Source: Ferruginibacter sp.
GTDB lineage: Bacteria; Bacteroidota; Bacteroidia; Chitinophagales; Chitinophagaceae
Assembly (NCBI GenBank): GCA_025362235.1
Contig: JANYGZ010000010.1
Location: 1-64,000 of the forward strand
Direction: 5' to 3'
Length of the DNA stretch: 64,000 bases
In this document: in pieces, positions 1 through 9,120 of the stretch
Layout of the letters: each line of letters opens with the position of its first letter
How positions within the stretch are numbered: position 1 is the stretch's first letter
Position numbers and translations under genes: made by a program
The notes under the pieces: generated by a model
Seen by the model: only the letters and a program-made list of their open reading frames with translations
Databases searched by the model: none
Told to the model about the DNA's origin: nothing

Positions 1-860
1 ACTGCTGAAGAAACAATTCTTGCTTTTGGTGTTAGGCCGTATTGCTGAAGCGCCTGTTCTGAAACCACGTACAGGGCAGCAGCACCATCATTTAAGCCGG
101 ATGAATTACCTGCTGTAACACTGCCCCCTTCCTTTTTAAAAGCGGGTTTTAGCTGTGCCAGTTTTTCAATGGTGGTAGCGGGTTTTATAAATTCATCTGT
201 TGTAAATAATGAGGTCTCGTTTTTATTAATTATAATTTCTATAGAGGTTATCTCTTCTGCAAATCTTTCAGCTTTTTGTGCTGCTGAAGCTTTCATTTGT
301 GAATTATAAGCAAACAGATCTTGGTCTTCCCGGCTAATCTTGTATAGTTCAACCAGGTTTTCTGCTGTTACTCCCATTCCATCGGTGCCATACATTTTAT
401 GCATCAGGGGGTTAATAAAACGCCAGCCAAAGCTACTGTCGAACATTTGTGCATCGGTGCCAAAAGCTTTGCTTGTTTTAGAAATAACCCAGGGACCCCG
501 TGTCATGCTTTCTACACCACCTGCAATAAAAATATTTCCATCGCCTGATTGAATGGCACGTGCTGCATTAATTACTGCCGACATACCAGAGGCACATAAA
601 CGATTTACCGTCTCCCCGGGTACTGTGTAAGGAAGCCCTGCCAGCAATAAGGCCATACGGGCTACATTGCGGTTATCATCACCTGCCTGGTTTACACATC
701 CCAATATAACATCATCAATGGCATCTGCTGGAATGACGGTATTTTTTTCAACCAATTTTTTTATAACCAATGCTGCAAGATCATCGGCACGAACGGTAGA
801 AAGTGTTCCTCCAAAATTTCCGATAGGTGTTCTTATTCCGTCCACAATATATGCCTCCAT
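1..860 (-). CDS. Thiolase, probable 3-oxoadipyl-CoA / acetyl-CoA acyltransferase (partial, C-terminus off the left edge)
   Basis: The N-terminal 286 residues are visible, starting at the ATG at 860 with MEAYIVDGIRTPIG. The nucleophilic cysteine lies at residue 89 in NRLCASGMSAV, the classical thiolase acylation site. QAGDDNRNVARMALLLAGLP is the form seen in PcaF/PaaJ-type beta-ketoadipyl-CoA thiolases, which cleave a 3-oxoacyl-CoA with CoA in aromatic or phenylacetate degradation; a general fatty-acid thiolase is the alternative. The His and second Cys of the C-terminal half are outside the window. A perfect palindrome lies about 105 bases upstream of the start and may be its operator. Confidence 0.85.
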   Translation of the reverse strand, partial: MEAYIVDGIRTPIGNFGGTLSTVRADDLAALVIKKLVEKNTVIPADAIDDVILGCVNQAGDDNRNVARMALLLAGLPYTVPGETVNRLCASGMSAVINAARAIQSGDGNIFIAGGVESMTRGPWVISKTSKAFGTDAQMFDSSFGWRFINPLMHKMYGTDGMGVTAENLVELYKISREDQDLFAYNSQMKASAAQKAERFAEEITSIEIIINKNETSLFTTDEFIKPATTIEKLAQLKPAFKKEGGSVTAGNSSGLNDGAAALYVVSEQALQQYGLTPKARIVSSA

Positions 861-964
861 AATTTTTTCTTGTTCTGCAAGCGGCAGTTTATAATTTATT
901 TACCTAAATAGCAATCTGTATTATTTATATCACAAAGTATTGAAATATTATTATTATTGTGCAA

Positions 965-987
965 TATTGTGTCAAAAGGACACAATA
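965..987. promoter_or_regulatory. Perfect 9-bp inverted repeat, operator-like
   Basis: TATTGTGTC and GACACAATA are exact inverted copies separated by AAAAG. There is no T-tract, so it resembles a dimeric repressor site more than a terminator. It sits between the thiolase (minus strand) and the AI-2E gene (plus strand), nearer to the thiolase. TetR-type repressors often control acyl-CoA degradation genes, but assigning this site to such a protein is inference. Confidence 0.45.
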
Positions 988-1421
988 AACATTTTTACAA
1001 ATTATTTACCACTCATTTTTGTAAACATAAAATCAAGGCTTTCCCCATCAGGTTTTTTTTGGCTGAGGGAGTTTCGTTAGTAGCAAAATCGTTGTCTGCT
1101 GTTCTTACTGATTTTTGAGATTTCCTTTTCCTAATATTAGTATGGCATTATTGAGCTGCTGTTTTATTTATTAATTTTTTTGATAGTTGAAAATACTTAT
1201 TATACTTCAAAAAAACTGTTTCATTTTTAATATACATCACCCAATACAATACAATTATTTTTTATAGTATTATTCTTAACCTGAACAATTTTGAGGATTT
1301 AATATAATTAAATATATTTCAGTATATCCACCTGTTTATTGTAACTGGTACGCTATTAGCAATGATAGGGCTATCTTTATAAATGTTATTATTATTTAAG
1401 CCATAATCTAAAAATTACCTG
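988..1421. other. Intergenic, AT-rich, no intact gene
   Basis: About 430 bases without a credible reading frame. On the minus strand between 1002 and about 1130 there are short open stretches in different frames, the last ending TKMSGK and stop, which could be the worn-out end of a gene; too little is left to identify. The rest is AT-rich spacer upstream of the AI-2E transporter. Confidence 0.4.
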
Positions 1422-2558
1422 ATGACTTCTCCTTTAAAGCATTTGCCCTTTTATTTAAAAACCACCATTATTATTTTTGGATTGACGCTTATTTGTTTTG
1501 CCCTTTTTACCTTAAAAGGCATTTTAGCACCCATTTCCTTTGCCCTGATACTTGCTATTTTATTGAACCCCGTGGTAAACAAATTGCAAAATAAAGGGGT
1601 AAATAAAGTAGTGGCTATTTTTTTATCGTTATTACTTGCATTGATTATAGTAGGGGGAATTATATTTTTTATTACTACCCAGGTTACTAGTTTTGGGGAA
1701 AATCTGCCCCAGTTAAAAATAAAATTTAACGAGCATTTATCGCAATTACAACACTGGGTAGCCGCCAATTTTAAAGTTAGTATTAAAAAACAGCAAGAAG
1801 ATTTAACACAACTATGGGATAATAGTAAAACAGTAGTTGCAGGCGCCCTCGGCAGCGCATTGGGCACAATGGCACTGATATTTTTATTACCCGTTTATGT
1901 GTTCCTTTTATTATTTTACAAAACACTTATTCTTAACTTTTTTTATGAAATGTTTGCTGAAAAAAACACAGAAAAGGTTGCTGATATTTTAACAGAAACA
2001 AAATCGGCCATACAAAGTTATACGGTAGGGCTATTACTGGAAGCTCTTGTGGTGGCCGTTATGAACTCGGCTGCACTTTTATTGCTGGGTGTTGAATATG
2101 CTATTTTATTAGGTGTAATCGGTGCCTTATTAAATATGCTGCCATACATTGGCGGTATTATAGCCATTGCATTGCCGGTAATTATCGCATCAATTACCAA
2201 AGATGGTTTTTCTACACAACTGGGTATAGTAGGAGCCTATATGTTGATTCAGTTTATTGACAATCATTTTTTGGTTCCTTTCCTTGTTGCTTCCAGGGTA
2301 AAAATAAATGCCCTCTTTTCTATCATAATTGTATTGCTTGGAGGTTCCCTGTGGGGAGTAGCAGGTATGTTTCTTTCCATACCTTTTTTAGCCATTTTAA
2401 AAATTATTTTTGACCGCCTCCCCGAAATGAAACCCTGGGGTAAATTATTGGGCGATGAAATGCCTACCCGGCATAAAGGAGAAATATGGCTAAAGAAAAA
2501 GCAACGGGTAGAAGCATTGGAAGAGAAAAAAACTGAGAATGAAAAGAAAATAGATTGA
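1422..2558 (+). CDS. AI-2E family transporter (PerM/YdiK-like)
   Basis: 378 residues, an inner-membrane protein. Two hydrophobic segments near residues 14-50, one near 62-85, then a soluble stretch (about 95-150) and a cluster of C-terminal membrane segments, the standard AI-2E/PF01594 layout. The conserved region with LLNMLPYIGGIIAIALPV (about 237-254) and IQFIDNHFLVPFLVASRV matches the family signature. The tail is highly charged (Lys/Glu rich). Family members export small molecules or act as Na+/H+ antiporters; the substrate cannot be read from the sequence. The ATG at 1422 fits the first membrane segment. Confidence 0.85.
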   Translation: MTSPLKHLPFYLKTTIIIFGLTLICFALFTLKGILAPISFALILAILLNPVVNKLQNKGVNKVVAIFLSLLLALIIVGGIIFFITTQVTSFGENLPQLKIKFNEHLSQLQHWVAANFKVSIKKQQEDLTQLWDNSKTVVAGALGSALGTMALIFLLPVYVFLLLFYKTLILNFFYEMFAEKNTEKVADILTETKSAIQSYTVGLLLEALVVAVMNSAALLLLGVEYAILLGVIGALLNMLPYIGGIIAIALPVIIASITKDGFSTQLGIVGAYMLIQFIDNHFLVPFLVASRVKINALFSIIIVLLGGSLWGVAGMFLSIPFLAILKIIFDRLPEMKPWGKLLGDEMPTRHKGEIWLKKKQRVEALEEKKTENEKKID

Positions 2559-2667
2559 TAGGGCGCATTTTTATGCCGGATTAGTTATCTTACTTTTATT
2601 TTAAAATGAATAAAATTTCTTTTATCTTCAGTGAGTTGAGCGATTCTTTTTTACCAAAACTATTATA

Positions 2668-3435
2668 ATGAAAAGGTGTACATTATTTTTTTTTAAATTA
2701 AGTGTAATTGTATTATTTGCCAGCTGCCAAAAAGAACCTGTTCCAAATGAACCCGCTGCCCCGTTGCCAAAAGTTAAAACATACTCTGAAGATCTCACTT
2801 CATCTTATTTAGGCCATATTGCTTTCAATTACGATATTAGTTATGATGCTGACAATAAAATAATAAGTGCAATATCTACATCGGCCCCGGGAACAAGGCT
2901 TTTATTAAACTACCCGTCAGCCAGTAAGTATACTACAGATTTTTATGAAAATAATATTCTTAAACTCTATAAAGATTTTCACCTTAACAGTAATTCATTT
3001 GTAGACAGCACATTTCAATATAATAATACAAAGGATTCTTCAACAGAAAAATATTTTTATAATAACAATAACCAGGTCATTAAAATAAAGAAATACAACT
3101 ACTCAAAAATAACAGGCAGTGAATTATTCAATACAGTAACCAAAACTTATAATAGTGATGGGGATATTATAAACTCAACCGATACAAATTTAAAAGTTGA
3201 AACGTATGGATACTATACTGATTTAAGTTATACAGCCCCGCTTATTTTTGGGCCGGCAAATAGTAATTCAACCAAAAAATTCCATTTAATAAAAAAACAT
3301 ACTGTATCATCTAATGGTTCTTTTGTAACCAGTTCAGACCATACTTATACTTTTGATAGTAATAACCGCATCAGTACTGAAACACAAACATTTACAGATG
3401 GCAGCAGTTTAGTAAAAACCTATACTTATTTTTAA
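2668..3435 (+). CDS. Hypothetical lipoprotein with RHS/YD-like tyrosine-rich repeats
   Basis: 255 residues. A lipoprotein signal peptide ends at the lipobox FASC (Cys about residue 20), followed by a Pro-rich linker. The body is rich in Tyr, Asn, Asp and Thr and has short repeats of the type YDADNKI, YNNNNQV, YNSDGDI and FDSNNRI, which resemble the degenerate YD/RHS strand-turn repeats common in Bacteroidota lipoproteins. Probably a surface or periplasmic beta protein; no enzyme motif is visible. It stands alone, 110 bases after the transporter. Confidence 0.65.
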   Translation: MKRCTLFFFKLSVIVLFASCQKEPVPNEPAAPLPKVKTYSEDLTSSYLGHIAFNYDISYDADNKIISAISTSAPGTRLLLNYPSASKYTTDFYENNILKLYKDFHLNSNSFVDSTFQYNNTKDSSTEKYFYNNNNQVIKIKKYNYSKITGSELFNTVTKTYNSDGDIINSTDTNLKVETYGYYTDLSYTAPLIFGPANSNSTKKFHLIKKHTVSSNGSFVTSSDHTYTFDSNNRISTETQTFTDGSSLVKTYTYF

Positions 3436-3710
3436 ATAATGATTGCATTTAATTACCACAGAGTTGGCTGCCATTTCAAACACTACCCAGTAAATATTCT
3501 AAATGATGGGCAAAAAGTTGCCTGCGTTAATGTGAAACTTTGCAACAATTAATAAAAAAGTGTTCCTTCAAAATACTATTGACAAAATAGTGATGAATAA
3601 ATCGATTCAGTTTATACTAACACTCCCTCTGTTGTAGATATCCACTACTGTTAGTAAATGATTGGCATATTATCAAAATTGACAGCGTACATTAGCCAAA
3701 AAATAAATAT

Positions 3711-4871
3711 ATGAAGAAAATTATATTTTCTTTTTTGAGTATCATTATTGTAAATACTATTTCGGCACAAAACCTTGTAGTAAACCCCGGAGCAGAAAGC
3801 TCATCACCTCGCGGAGCGGGTTGGACAATTTTGAGTGCAGGAGCAATAGGATGCTTAATACCCCCTTCAAATACTTATGTTAACTGGACAATGATTCCGG
3901 ATGGATCTGCCGATTATCCTTATGATCATACTACCGGATTAGCTGGCGGCCACACTTTTTTTGCTGGTTGCAGTGGGAATAATTCGGGTCAATTAGAATT
4001 ACAGCAGATTATTGATATTTCAACAGATGCAGTAAATATCGATTTAGGGAACGCACAATATACTTTTGGTGGTTATATCCAAACACCAGTATTTCCACAA
4101 ACAGACCAGGGCCGTTTTGTTGTAGATTACCTGACTGCCTCAAATACAGTCATAGGTACAACTTATATGAGTCCCTGGCAGTCGTATTTTCCTTTTTTTT
4201 CAGGTACAGGGTGGAATCATTATACTGATACAAAAACAGCACCTGCTGGTGCAAGGAAAGTAAGAATAACATTGCAGGCAGAATTATTCAATAACGGGCC
4301 TGCAATAAATGCTTATTTCGATGATATATCTCTTGTAAAAGCGATTGTATTACCTGTAACATTAATTTCTTTTACAGGCAACGAAGATGGTGGCAAAATT
4401 AATTTATTTTGGAAAGTAGCTGATGAAATAAATCTTAAGCAATATGAAGTAGAGAAAAGCACCGACGCTGTTAATTTTACCAATATTAGTATTATTAAAA
4501 GCGGTAAAAAAGAGTATTTTTTTATTGATAAAAATACAAGTACCTACATCGATAAATATTATTACCGCTTAAAAATGACAGATGCTGATGGAAAATTTTC
4601 ATACAGCACGGTATTGCCCATAAAAATAAAAGGGCAGGTGTCATTAGCCATTTCACCAAATCCTGCCAACAATTTTGTAACCGTAAGTGGTTTTGAAAAG
4701 CCGGGAAAAATAAACATCATTAATAGTAATGGCAGCATTGTATATAATGCCAATACCACGACACAGGCAATGAAAATAAATATTGCTTCACTTCCTGCTG
4801 GTTTATATGTGCTTCGTTTTACGGATGGAAAAGCAACCATTTTCAAAAAGTTTATCGTTCAAACTAAATAG
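3711..4871 (+). CDS. Secreted protein with carbohydrate-binding-like domain and T9SS type A sorting tail
   Basis: 386 residues. Signal peptide ends at SAQ (about residue 20). Residues about 22-210 form a beta-sandwich-like module beginning NLVVNPGAES and ending AYFDDISLV, a pattern of CBM/LamG-like jelly-roll domains. Then a fibronectin-like strand region (VTLISFTGNEDGGKINLFWK) and a C-terminal Por-secretion tail with SPNPANNFVTVSG, LPAGLYVLRF and KKFIVQ. Known T9SS cargo with this tail is moved across the outer membrane and cleaved. The ligand is unknown. A TGAATAGTGAATGG-type repeat follows directly after the stop. Confidence 0.75.
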   Translation: MKKIIFSFLSIIIVNTISAQNLVVNPGAESSSPRGAGWTILSAGAIGCLIPPSNTYVNWTMIPDGSADYPYDHTTGLAGGHTFFAGCSGNNSGQLELQQIIDISTDAVNIDLGNAQYTFGGYIQTPVFPQTDQGRFVVDYLTASNTVIGTTYMSPWQSYFPFFSGTGWNHYTDTKTAPAGARKVRITLQAELFNNGPAINAYFDDISLVKAIVLPVTLISFTGNEDGGKINLFWKVADEINLKQYEVEKSTDAVNFTNISIIKSGKKEYFFIDKNTSTYIDKYYYRLKMTDADGKFSYSTVLPIKIKGQVSLAISPNPANNFVTVSGFEKPGKINIINSNGSIVYNANTTTQAMKINIASLPAGLYVLRFTDGKATIFKKFIVQTK

Positions 4872-4905
4872 GTGAATAGTGAATGGTGGATAGTGAATTA
4901 TTTAC
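4872..4905 (+). repeat. Short TGAATAGTGAATGGTGGATAG-type intergenic repeat
   Basis: A stretch of near-repeats of TGAATAGTGAATGG follows the stop codon. The inverse version (TATTGACTATTCACTATTCACCATTC) occurs at 46510-46550 in front of a glycosyltransferase, and both are followed by CATTGA and AACCGC. A dispersed low-complexity repeat family is the simplest reading. Confidence 0.5.
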
Positions 4906-4966
4906 CATTGACGAATCAAACCGCCACTTTACAATTGACATAACATTACTATTAAAAATCTACAGA

Positions 4967-5698
4967 CTACTTAAAGAAAATAAAAAGAGCTCCCACAAAA
5001 GTTAAGGCTATCACTACTTTCCGATAGGTATTATCTTTTATCTGTGCAACAATTTTAAGTCCTGCCCAAAAGCCCAGTATGATTGCCGGTAGCAATAAAA
5101 GGTCTGTACGCAAAGTAGCTACCGTTATGTTTTTCCAGAATATTATTTGAAACGGTAATTTAAATAAATTGATGACTAAAAACACCCATGCAGCCGTGCC
5201 GATAAAATCGTTTTTTGTCATGCGCATTGCTAAAAAGTAAATGTTGGCAAAAGATCCTGCCAGGTTGCCCAGCATGGTGGCAAAGCCTGCTGTAAGCCCG
5301 GTACCGGCTACAAATAATTTATTGGTGGGTATTTTTTCTATTTTTCTAAACTCCATAAAAACCATTATCACCACCGTGCAGATTATAATCAGGGCCATTA
5401 ATTTTCTAAATAATGCTTCATCTAAATCTTTACCTACATAAACACCCAATAAAATACCCACCATCATCCATGGAATTAATTTCCAGAATTGCGGCCATTG
5501 TGCATGCCTGTTATAATAGCTCACGGCCATAATATCTGCTGCACACAGCAGGGGCAATACCATTCCTGTAGAGGCCTTGCTGCCAAAAACTATAGCCATG
5601 ATGGTTACATTCATCATCTCTATCCCCTTAAGACCAGCCTTTGAAAGCCCTATTATAAAAGCAGCCAATAAAATTAATATCCATTGAAATAAGTCCAT
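4967..5698 (-). CDS. TSUP-family transporter (TauE/SafE, sulfite exporter-like)
   Basis: 243 residues and very hydrophobic, with about seven to eight membrane segments. The N-terminus FQWILILLAAFIIGLSKAGL carries the Gly-Ser-Lys-Gly pattern typical of TauE/SafE proteins, and the second half repeats it (FVAGTGLTAGFATMLGNLAG), as expected for the family's internal inverted duplication. Relatives move sulfite, sulfoacetate or other organic anions; the substrate here is not readable. Convergent with the T9SS protein on its left. Confidence 0.8.
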   Translation of the reverse strand: MDLFQWILILLAAFIIGLSKAGLKGIEMMNVTIMAIVFGSKASTGMVLPLLCAADIMAVSYYNRHAQWPQFWKLIPWMMVGILLGVYVGKDLDEALFRKLMALIIICTVVIMVFMEFRKIEKIPTNKLFVAGTGLTAGFATMLGNLAGSFANIYFLAMRMTKNDFIGTAAWVFLVINLFKLPFQIIFWKNITVATLRTDLLLLPAIILGFWAGLKIVAQIKDNTYRKVVIALTFVGALFIFFK

Positions 5699-5870
5699 TA
5701 TTTGTTAAAGATATTGTTAAGCATTTAAATTAATATCACTAATATAAAACCAGCTATTATTCCCAATTAAAGCTATCATAAAAAGTAAGGTCTCTTTCAA
5801 TAAAATACATATTTAGATAGCTATCACTTCATTTAAAACTAATCCCCTAATTTTATACAAATTAAATGAC

Positions 5871-6251
5871 GTGAAAAAAATGATTGCTATTGGATTGCTG
5901 GCTTCGATATTTACGGGTGCCGTTCTTGCACAAACATCAGCCCCTAAAATTTTACGGCATGTTGTGCTTTTTAAATTTAAAGACAATGCAAGTGCCGCAA
6001 ATATAAAATCAGTAGAAGATGCGTTCCTTCTTTTGCCATCAAAAATAAAAACGATAAAAGATTTCGAATATGGCATTAATAACAGCCCCGAAAAATTGAA
6101 TGAAGGATTAACGCATTGTTTTTTTGTAAGTTTCGCCAGTGAAAAAGACCGGGATGATTATTTGATTGACCCTTCTCATAAGGCATTTGTTGAAGTATTA
6201 AAACCTTTTTTAGACAAGGTAGTAGTAGTAGACTATTGGGTAAAAAAATAA
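5871..6251 (+). CDS. Dabb (stress-responsive alpha/beta barrel) domain protein, exported
   Basis: 126 residues. A signal peptide (KKMIAIGLLASIFTGAVLAQ) precedes a single Dabb domain: LRHVVLFKFKDNAS starts the first strand, FEYGINNSPE and THCFFVSFASEKDRDDYL follow, ending with HKAFVEVLKPFLDKVVVVDY. These ferredoxin-like domains usually dimerise; function is poorly defined. The start is either GTG at 5871 or ATG at 5880; the GTG gives a Lys-rich n-region. Short upstream leader, single-gene unit. Confidence 0.8.
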   Translation: MKKMIAIGLLASIFTGAVLAQTSAPKILRHVVLFKFKDNASAANIKSVEDAFLLLPSKIKTIKDFEYGINNSPEKLNEGLTHCFFVSFASEKDRDDYLIDPSHKAFVEVLKPFLDKVVVVDYWVKK

Positions 6252-6556
6252 TCAGGCATACACTATTTTTATTATCGCCTTGTTACTACGACCGGCTGGA
6301 TAAAATAATTTTTGTATATTTAAACTTTATAAATTATAGATTGCTTTGTGCAGCTGCATAAATTATCTAAATACCTAATAACCGAAGCCATTTTAAATAG
6401 CCCTGTAACAATCCCAAAATAAACACATTGATGTATATTTATAGCCTGGCAGGCAACCAAAATAATAACCCGCCCGTTAAACCGTCTGTATATTCCGGCT
6501 TTTAACTTACAACAAGTTACTGTTGAAAACTAAAATAAAACTCTTAAATTATTGCA
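6252..6556. other. Intergenic, nothing recognised
   Basis: About 300 AT-rich bases upstream of the metalloprotease. No convincing hairpin, promoter pair or reading frame seen on either strand. Confidence 0.4.
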
Positions 6557-8722
6557 ATGAAAAATATAATTGCGTTATTCTTTTTATTGTTAGTAACTGC
6601 TTATTTTTCCCGGTTGTCAGCTCAACAAAACAGGCAGGCCCTCAAACAGGAACAGTGTGCTACAATGACCCGTTTGGAAGCAAAGTTTAAACGCAACCCG
6701 GCTCTTAAAGCTGCCTTTAAACAGCAATTGGAAACATTTAATAAAAAAATGAACCGCCAATCGGCTAAGGAATTAGGTGTTGACAGTGCTTCTAATATTA
6801 ACACTACCTACACCATACCGGTAGTATTTCATGTTGTACTAAGCAACCAGGCGAAAGTAACCGATGCACAAATATTAGCACAACTTGACATTTTAAATAA
6901 AACCTATGCCGGAACCTATCCAGACTCAGCTGCCATTCCAACATATTTTAAACCACTCTTTGGTAAAACCAATATTCAGTTTTGTTTGGCCCAACGTACG
7001 CCAAATGATGAACCAACTACGGGAATTGAAAGGGTCATTACTACCGCAACTTCATTTTCGCCTGTCAATGATTTTGTAAAGCATGCTGTTACAGGCGGTG
7101 CAGATATCTGGAATGGGGATAACTATTACAATGTATGGATATGCGTTTTAAGTGATAATATTCTTGGATATGGTACATTTCCCAATACCGGGCAGCCAGA
7201 TGAACAAGGTGCGGTAATACATTTTCAGTCATTACCCGGAAGCCCCCTCAATAATTACAATGGAGGCAAAACCCTTACTCACGAAACAGGCCATTATTTT
7301 AACTTGTTTCATACCTGGGGTGATGATAACGGTGCTTGCACCGGTACTGATTACGTTGATGATACCCCAAACCAGGGTGGACCTTCATCAGTTTGCCATA
7401 CGGGTATTGTAACCGATAATTGCACAACAGACGGTAATGGTATCTTATATCAGGATTACATGGATTATACTTATGACCAGTGCCTATTATTATTTACCAC
7501 AGAGCAGGTACAAAGGATGGAATCTGCATTACTAACTTATCGCCTTTCGCTTACTGTATCCAATGCATGCACCCCTGCGGTACTTCAGCCATTGGATGCA
7601 CAACTAAAATCAATAATTGCACCAGGGCAACGGGTATGTAAAAATAGCTTTATACCTGTTGTTACTGTAAAAAACCTGGGTTTGCAAACATTAACCTCGT
7701 TTATTGTTAGTACGGTAATTGATAACGGCGCTCCTGTAAATTATAACTGGAGCGGAACACTTGCTTCATTGGCAACTACCACCATTACTTTAACTTCAGC
7801 AACAATTACACAGGGTAACCACAGTATAAAAATATTTACTTCATCACCCAATGGTGGAACAGATGGCAAAAACTCTAATGACACGCTCAACGCACCTGTT
7901 CAATATTTTGATGCTGTCACTGCGGTATCTGAAGGTTTTGAAGGAACAGTGTTTCCTCCTGCCGGATGGGATATTGTAAACCCCGATAATTTGATTACCT
8001 GGGAAAGGGTTACCGGAGTTGGCAAAACAGGTACATCCAGCGTAGGAATTAATAATTTCAACTATGCCATTAATGATCAAAAGGATTACCTGCGTTTGCC
8101 TGAGGTTAATTTTAGCAATATCGATTCTGCTTTCTTTTATTTTCAGGTAGCAGCAAATACCGTAACTCCGCTTACCACAGCCAATAATACATGGGATACT
8201 TTGGAAGTACTGGTTAGTAAAGATTGTGGCCTAACTTATACTTCACTGTATAAAAAATGGGGTGCAACATTGGTAACTGCAAGCCCCGAAACAAGCGTTG
8301 CTTTTATACCAAAGTCAAATGAATGGCGCCGGGATTCTATCAACCTTACACCTTATATTAATCAAGGTAATATAATGCTGGCGTTTAAAAACACCACTGA
8401 GTTTGAAAACAATATTTATTTAGACGACATTAATATAAGAACAATCACTATCAACCCTAACTTAAAAAAAGCAGGTTACCTGATAACTCCTAACCCGGCA
8501 AGTGACCATATTAATATTCAGTTTTATCCAAACCCAACCAATTTAAAAGGTATTGAATTATTTAATATGCTGGGGCAAAAAATAGATGAGATAACCGTTA
8601 CTTCCGGCGGTGGTGCTGTTGCTTATCGTTTTAATATCAGCCGGTACCCGCAAGGTACTTATAATGTGAGGGTAGTTTTTGCAGACAGGGTAATTATAAG
8701 TAAAGTCATTAAACTTCAATAA
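6557..8722 (+). CDS. Secreted M43-family zinc metalloprotease (pappalysin/cytophagalysin type) with T9SS tail
   Basis: 721 residues. Signal peptide ends about residue 22 (LSAQ). A charged propeptide-like stretch (23-75) precedes the catalytic domain; the zinc site is HETGHYFNLFH with His242, Glu243, His246 and His252, and the Met-turn is near residue 302 (DYMDYT). Residues about 345-450 form a CARDB-like sandwich, 450-625 a MAM/jelly-roll-like domain (WDIVNPDNLITWERV and DDINIRT), and the end is a Por-secretion sorting domain (TPNPASDHINI, YPQGTYNVRV). An extracellular protease; relatives include cytophagalysin. A 13-bp hairpin follows the stop. Confidence 0.9.
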   Translation: MKNIIALFFLLLVTAYFSRLSAQQNRQALKQEQCATMTRLEAKFKRNPALKAAFKQQLETFNKKMNRQSAKELGVDSASNINTTYTIPVVFHVVLSNQAKVTDAQILAQLDILNKTYAGTYPDSAAIPTYFKPLFGKTNIQFCLAQRTPNDEPTTGIERVITTATSFSPVNDFVKHAVTGGADIWNGDNYYNVWICVLSDNILGYGTFPNTGQPDEQGAVIHFQSLPGSPLNNYNGGKTLTHETGHYFNLFHTWGDDNGACTGTDYVDDTPNQGGPSSVCHTGIVTDNCTTDGNGILYQDYMDYTYDQCLLLFTTEQVQRMESALLTYRLSLTVSNACTPAVLQPLDAQLKSIIAPGQRVCKNSFIPVVTVKNLGLQTLTSFIVSTVIDNGAPVNYNWSGTLASLATTTITLTSATITQGNHSIKIFTSSPNGGTDGKNSNDTLNAPVQYFDAVTAVSEGFEGTVFPPAGWDIVNPDNLITWERVTGVGKTGTSSVGINNFNYAINDQKDYLRLPEVNFSNIDSAFFYFQVAANTVTPLTTANNTWDTLEVLVSKDCGLTYTSLYKKWGATLVTASPETSVAFIPKSNEWRRDSINLTPYINQGNIMLAFKNTTEFENNIYLDDINIRTITINPNLKKAGYLITPNPASDHINIQFYPNPTNLKGIELFNMLGQKIDEITVTSGGGAVAYRFNISRYPQGTYNVRVVFADRVIISKVIKLQ

Positions 8723-8739
8723 TTCCTCCGGTACAACAC

Positions 8740-8783
8740 ATTTAAACGCCCACATCTCTGAAAAGAAATATGGGCGTTTAAAT
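8740..8783 (+). terminator. 13-bp hairpin after the metalloprotease
   Basis: ATTTAAACGCCCA (8740-8752) pairs perfectly with TGGGCGTTTAAAT (8771-8783). It begins 18 bases after the stop codon of the M43 protease, so a transcription terminator or 3' end stabiliser is likely, although the T-run is weak. Confidence 0.6.
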
Positions 8784-8864
8784 TAAATTGTGGAATTAAT
8801 AACAGACAATCAATCGTTCGTAAGACAAATGTATAATATAGTTAAATATTATCAAAATTCATTT

Positions 8865-8887
8865 TAAGAAATTGTTATCATTTTTAT
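8865..8887. repeat. Left copy of a direct repeat flanking the metal-uptake cassette
   Basis: TAAGAAATTGTTATCATTTT is followed by TAT here and recurs at 12119-12142 with one extra T. In both places the next bases are GCGGGC-rich and then lead into the end of a gene of the 12304-12888 family on the minus strand. The two copies bracket the small Cys/His protein and the TonB receptor. Confidence 0.7.
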
Positions 8888-8906
8888 GCGGGCAGTTTTA
8901 CGCCAG

Positions 8907-8972
8907 CTAGTTAGAAAGTTCCATTATTTCTAAATGGTATTTTTTTTCCGCTGTTAAACTGGGTTTGTACAG
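8907..8972 (-). pseudogene. Orphan 3' end of a gene paralogous to the one at 12304-12888
   Basis: Read on the minus strand this gives LYKPSLTAEKKYHLEIMELSN and stop, against IYKPVLPIGKKYHFEMVPLSN and stop at the end of the gene at 12304-12888. Upstream of the Leu-Tyr-Lys-Pro the similarity ends abruptly, so only about 22 codons remain. The break coincides with the left end of the metal-uptake cassette. Confidence 0.65.
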
Positions 8973-9095
8973 ACAGCCACACACCTTGCAGCATCAGTTT
9001 TTCAACTCAGAACAAAACTTCAACAACCAGGCCCACCCACTACCCCAAAAACTAAAACCCATCTTACATTATCCAGTTCTTAAAAATATTTTTAC

Positions 9096-9118
9096 TACAT
9101 TTGCAACATTATTGCAAA
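9096..9118 (+). promoter_or_regulatory. TAnnTTTG -7 box overlapping a Fur/Zur-like palindrome
   Basis: TACATTTG (9096-9103) fits the Bacteroidota -7 consensus. Overlapping it is the 19-base palindrome TTTGCAACATTATTGCAAA (9100-9118), perfect arms TTTGCAA/TTGCAAA with a 5-base centre. The overlap of a metalloregulator-like site with the promoter, directly before a Cys/His-rich protein and a TonB receptor, suggests repression by a Fur-family protein such as Zur. The regulator identity is inference. Confidence 0.6.
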
Positions 9119-9120
9119 CA

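Noticed and set aside
1002..1130. Possible gene remnant on the minus strand ending TKMSGK
   Set aside because: Needs at least two frame changes to give a continuous peptide and matches no family I can name.
8965..9120. N-terminal extension of the small Cys/His protein from a TTG at 8965
   Set aside because: It would cross the gene-tail relic and the promoter/operator, and its residues look random (Gln/His/Pro rich) before the signal-like segment.
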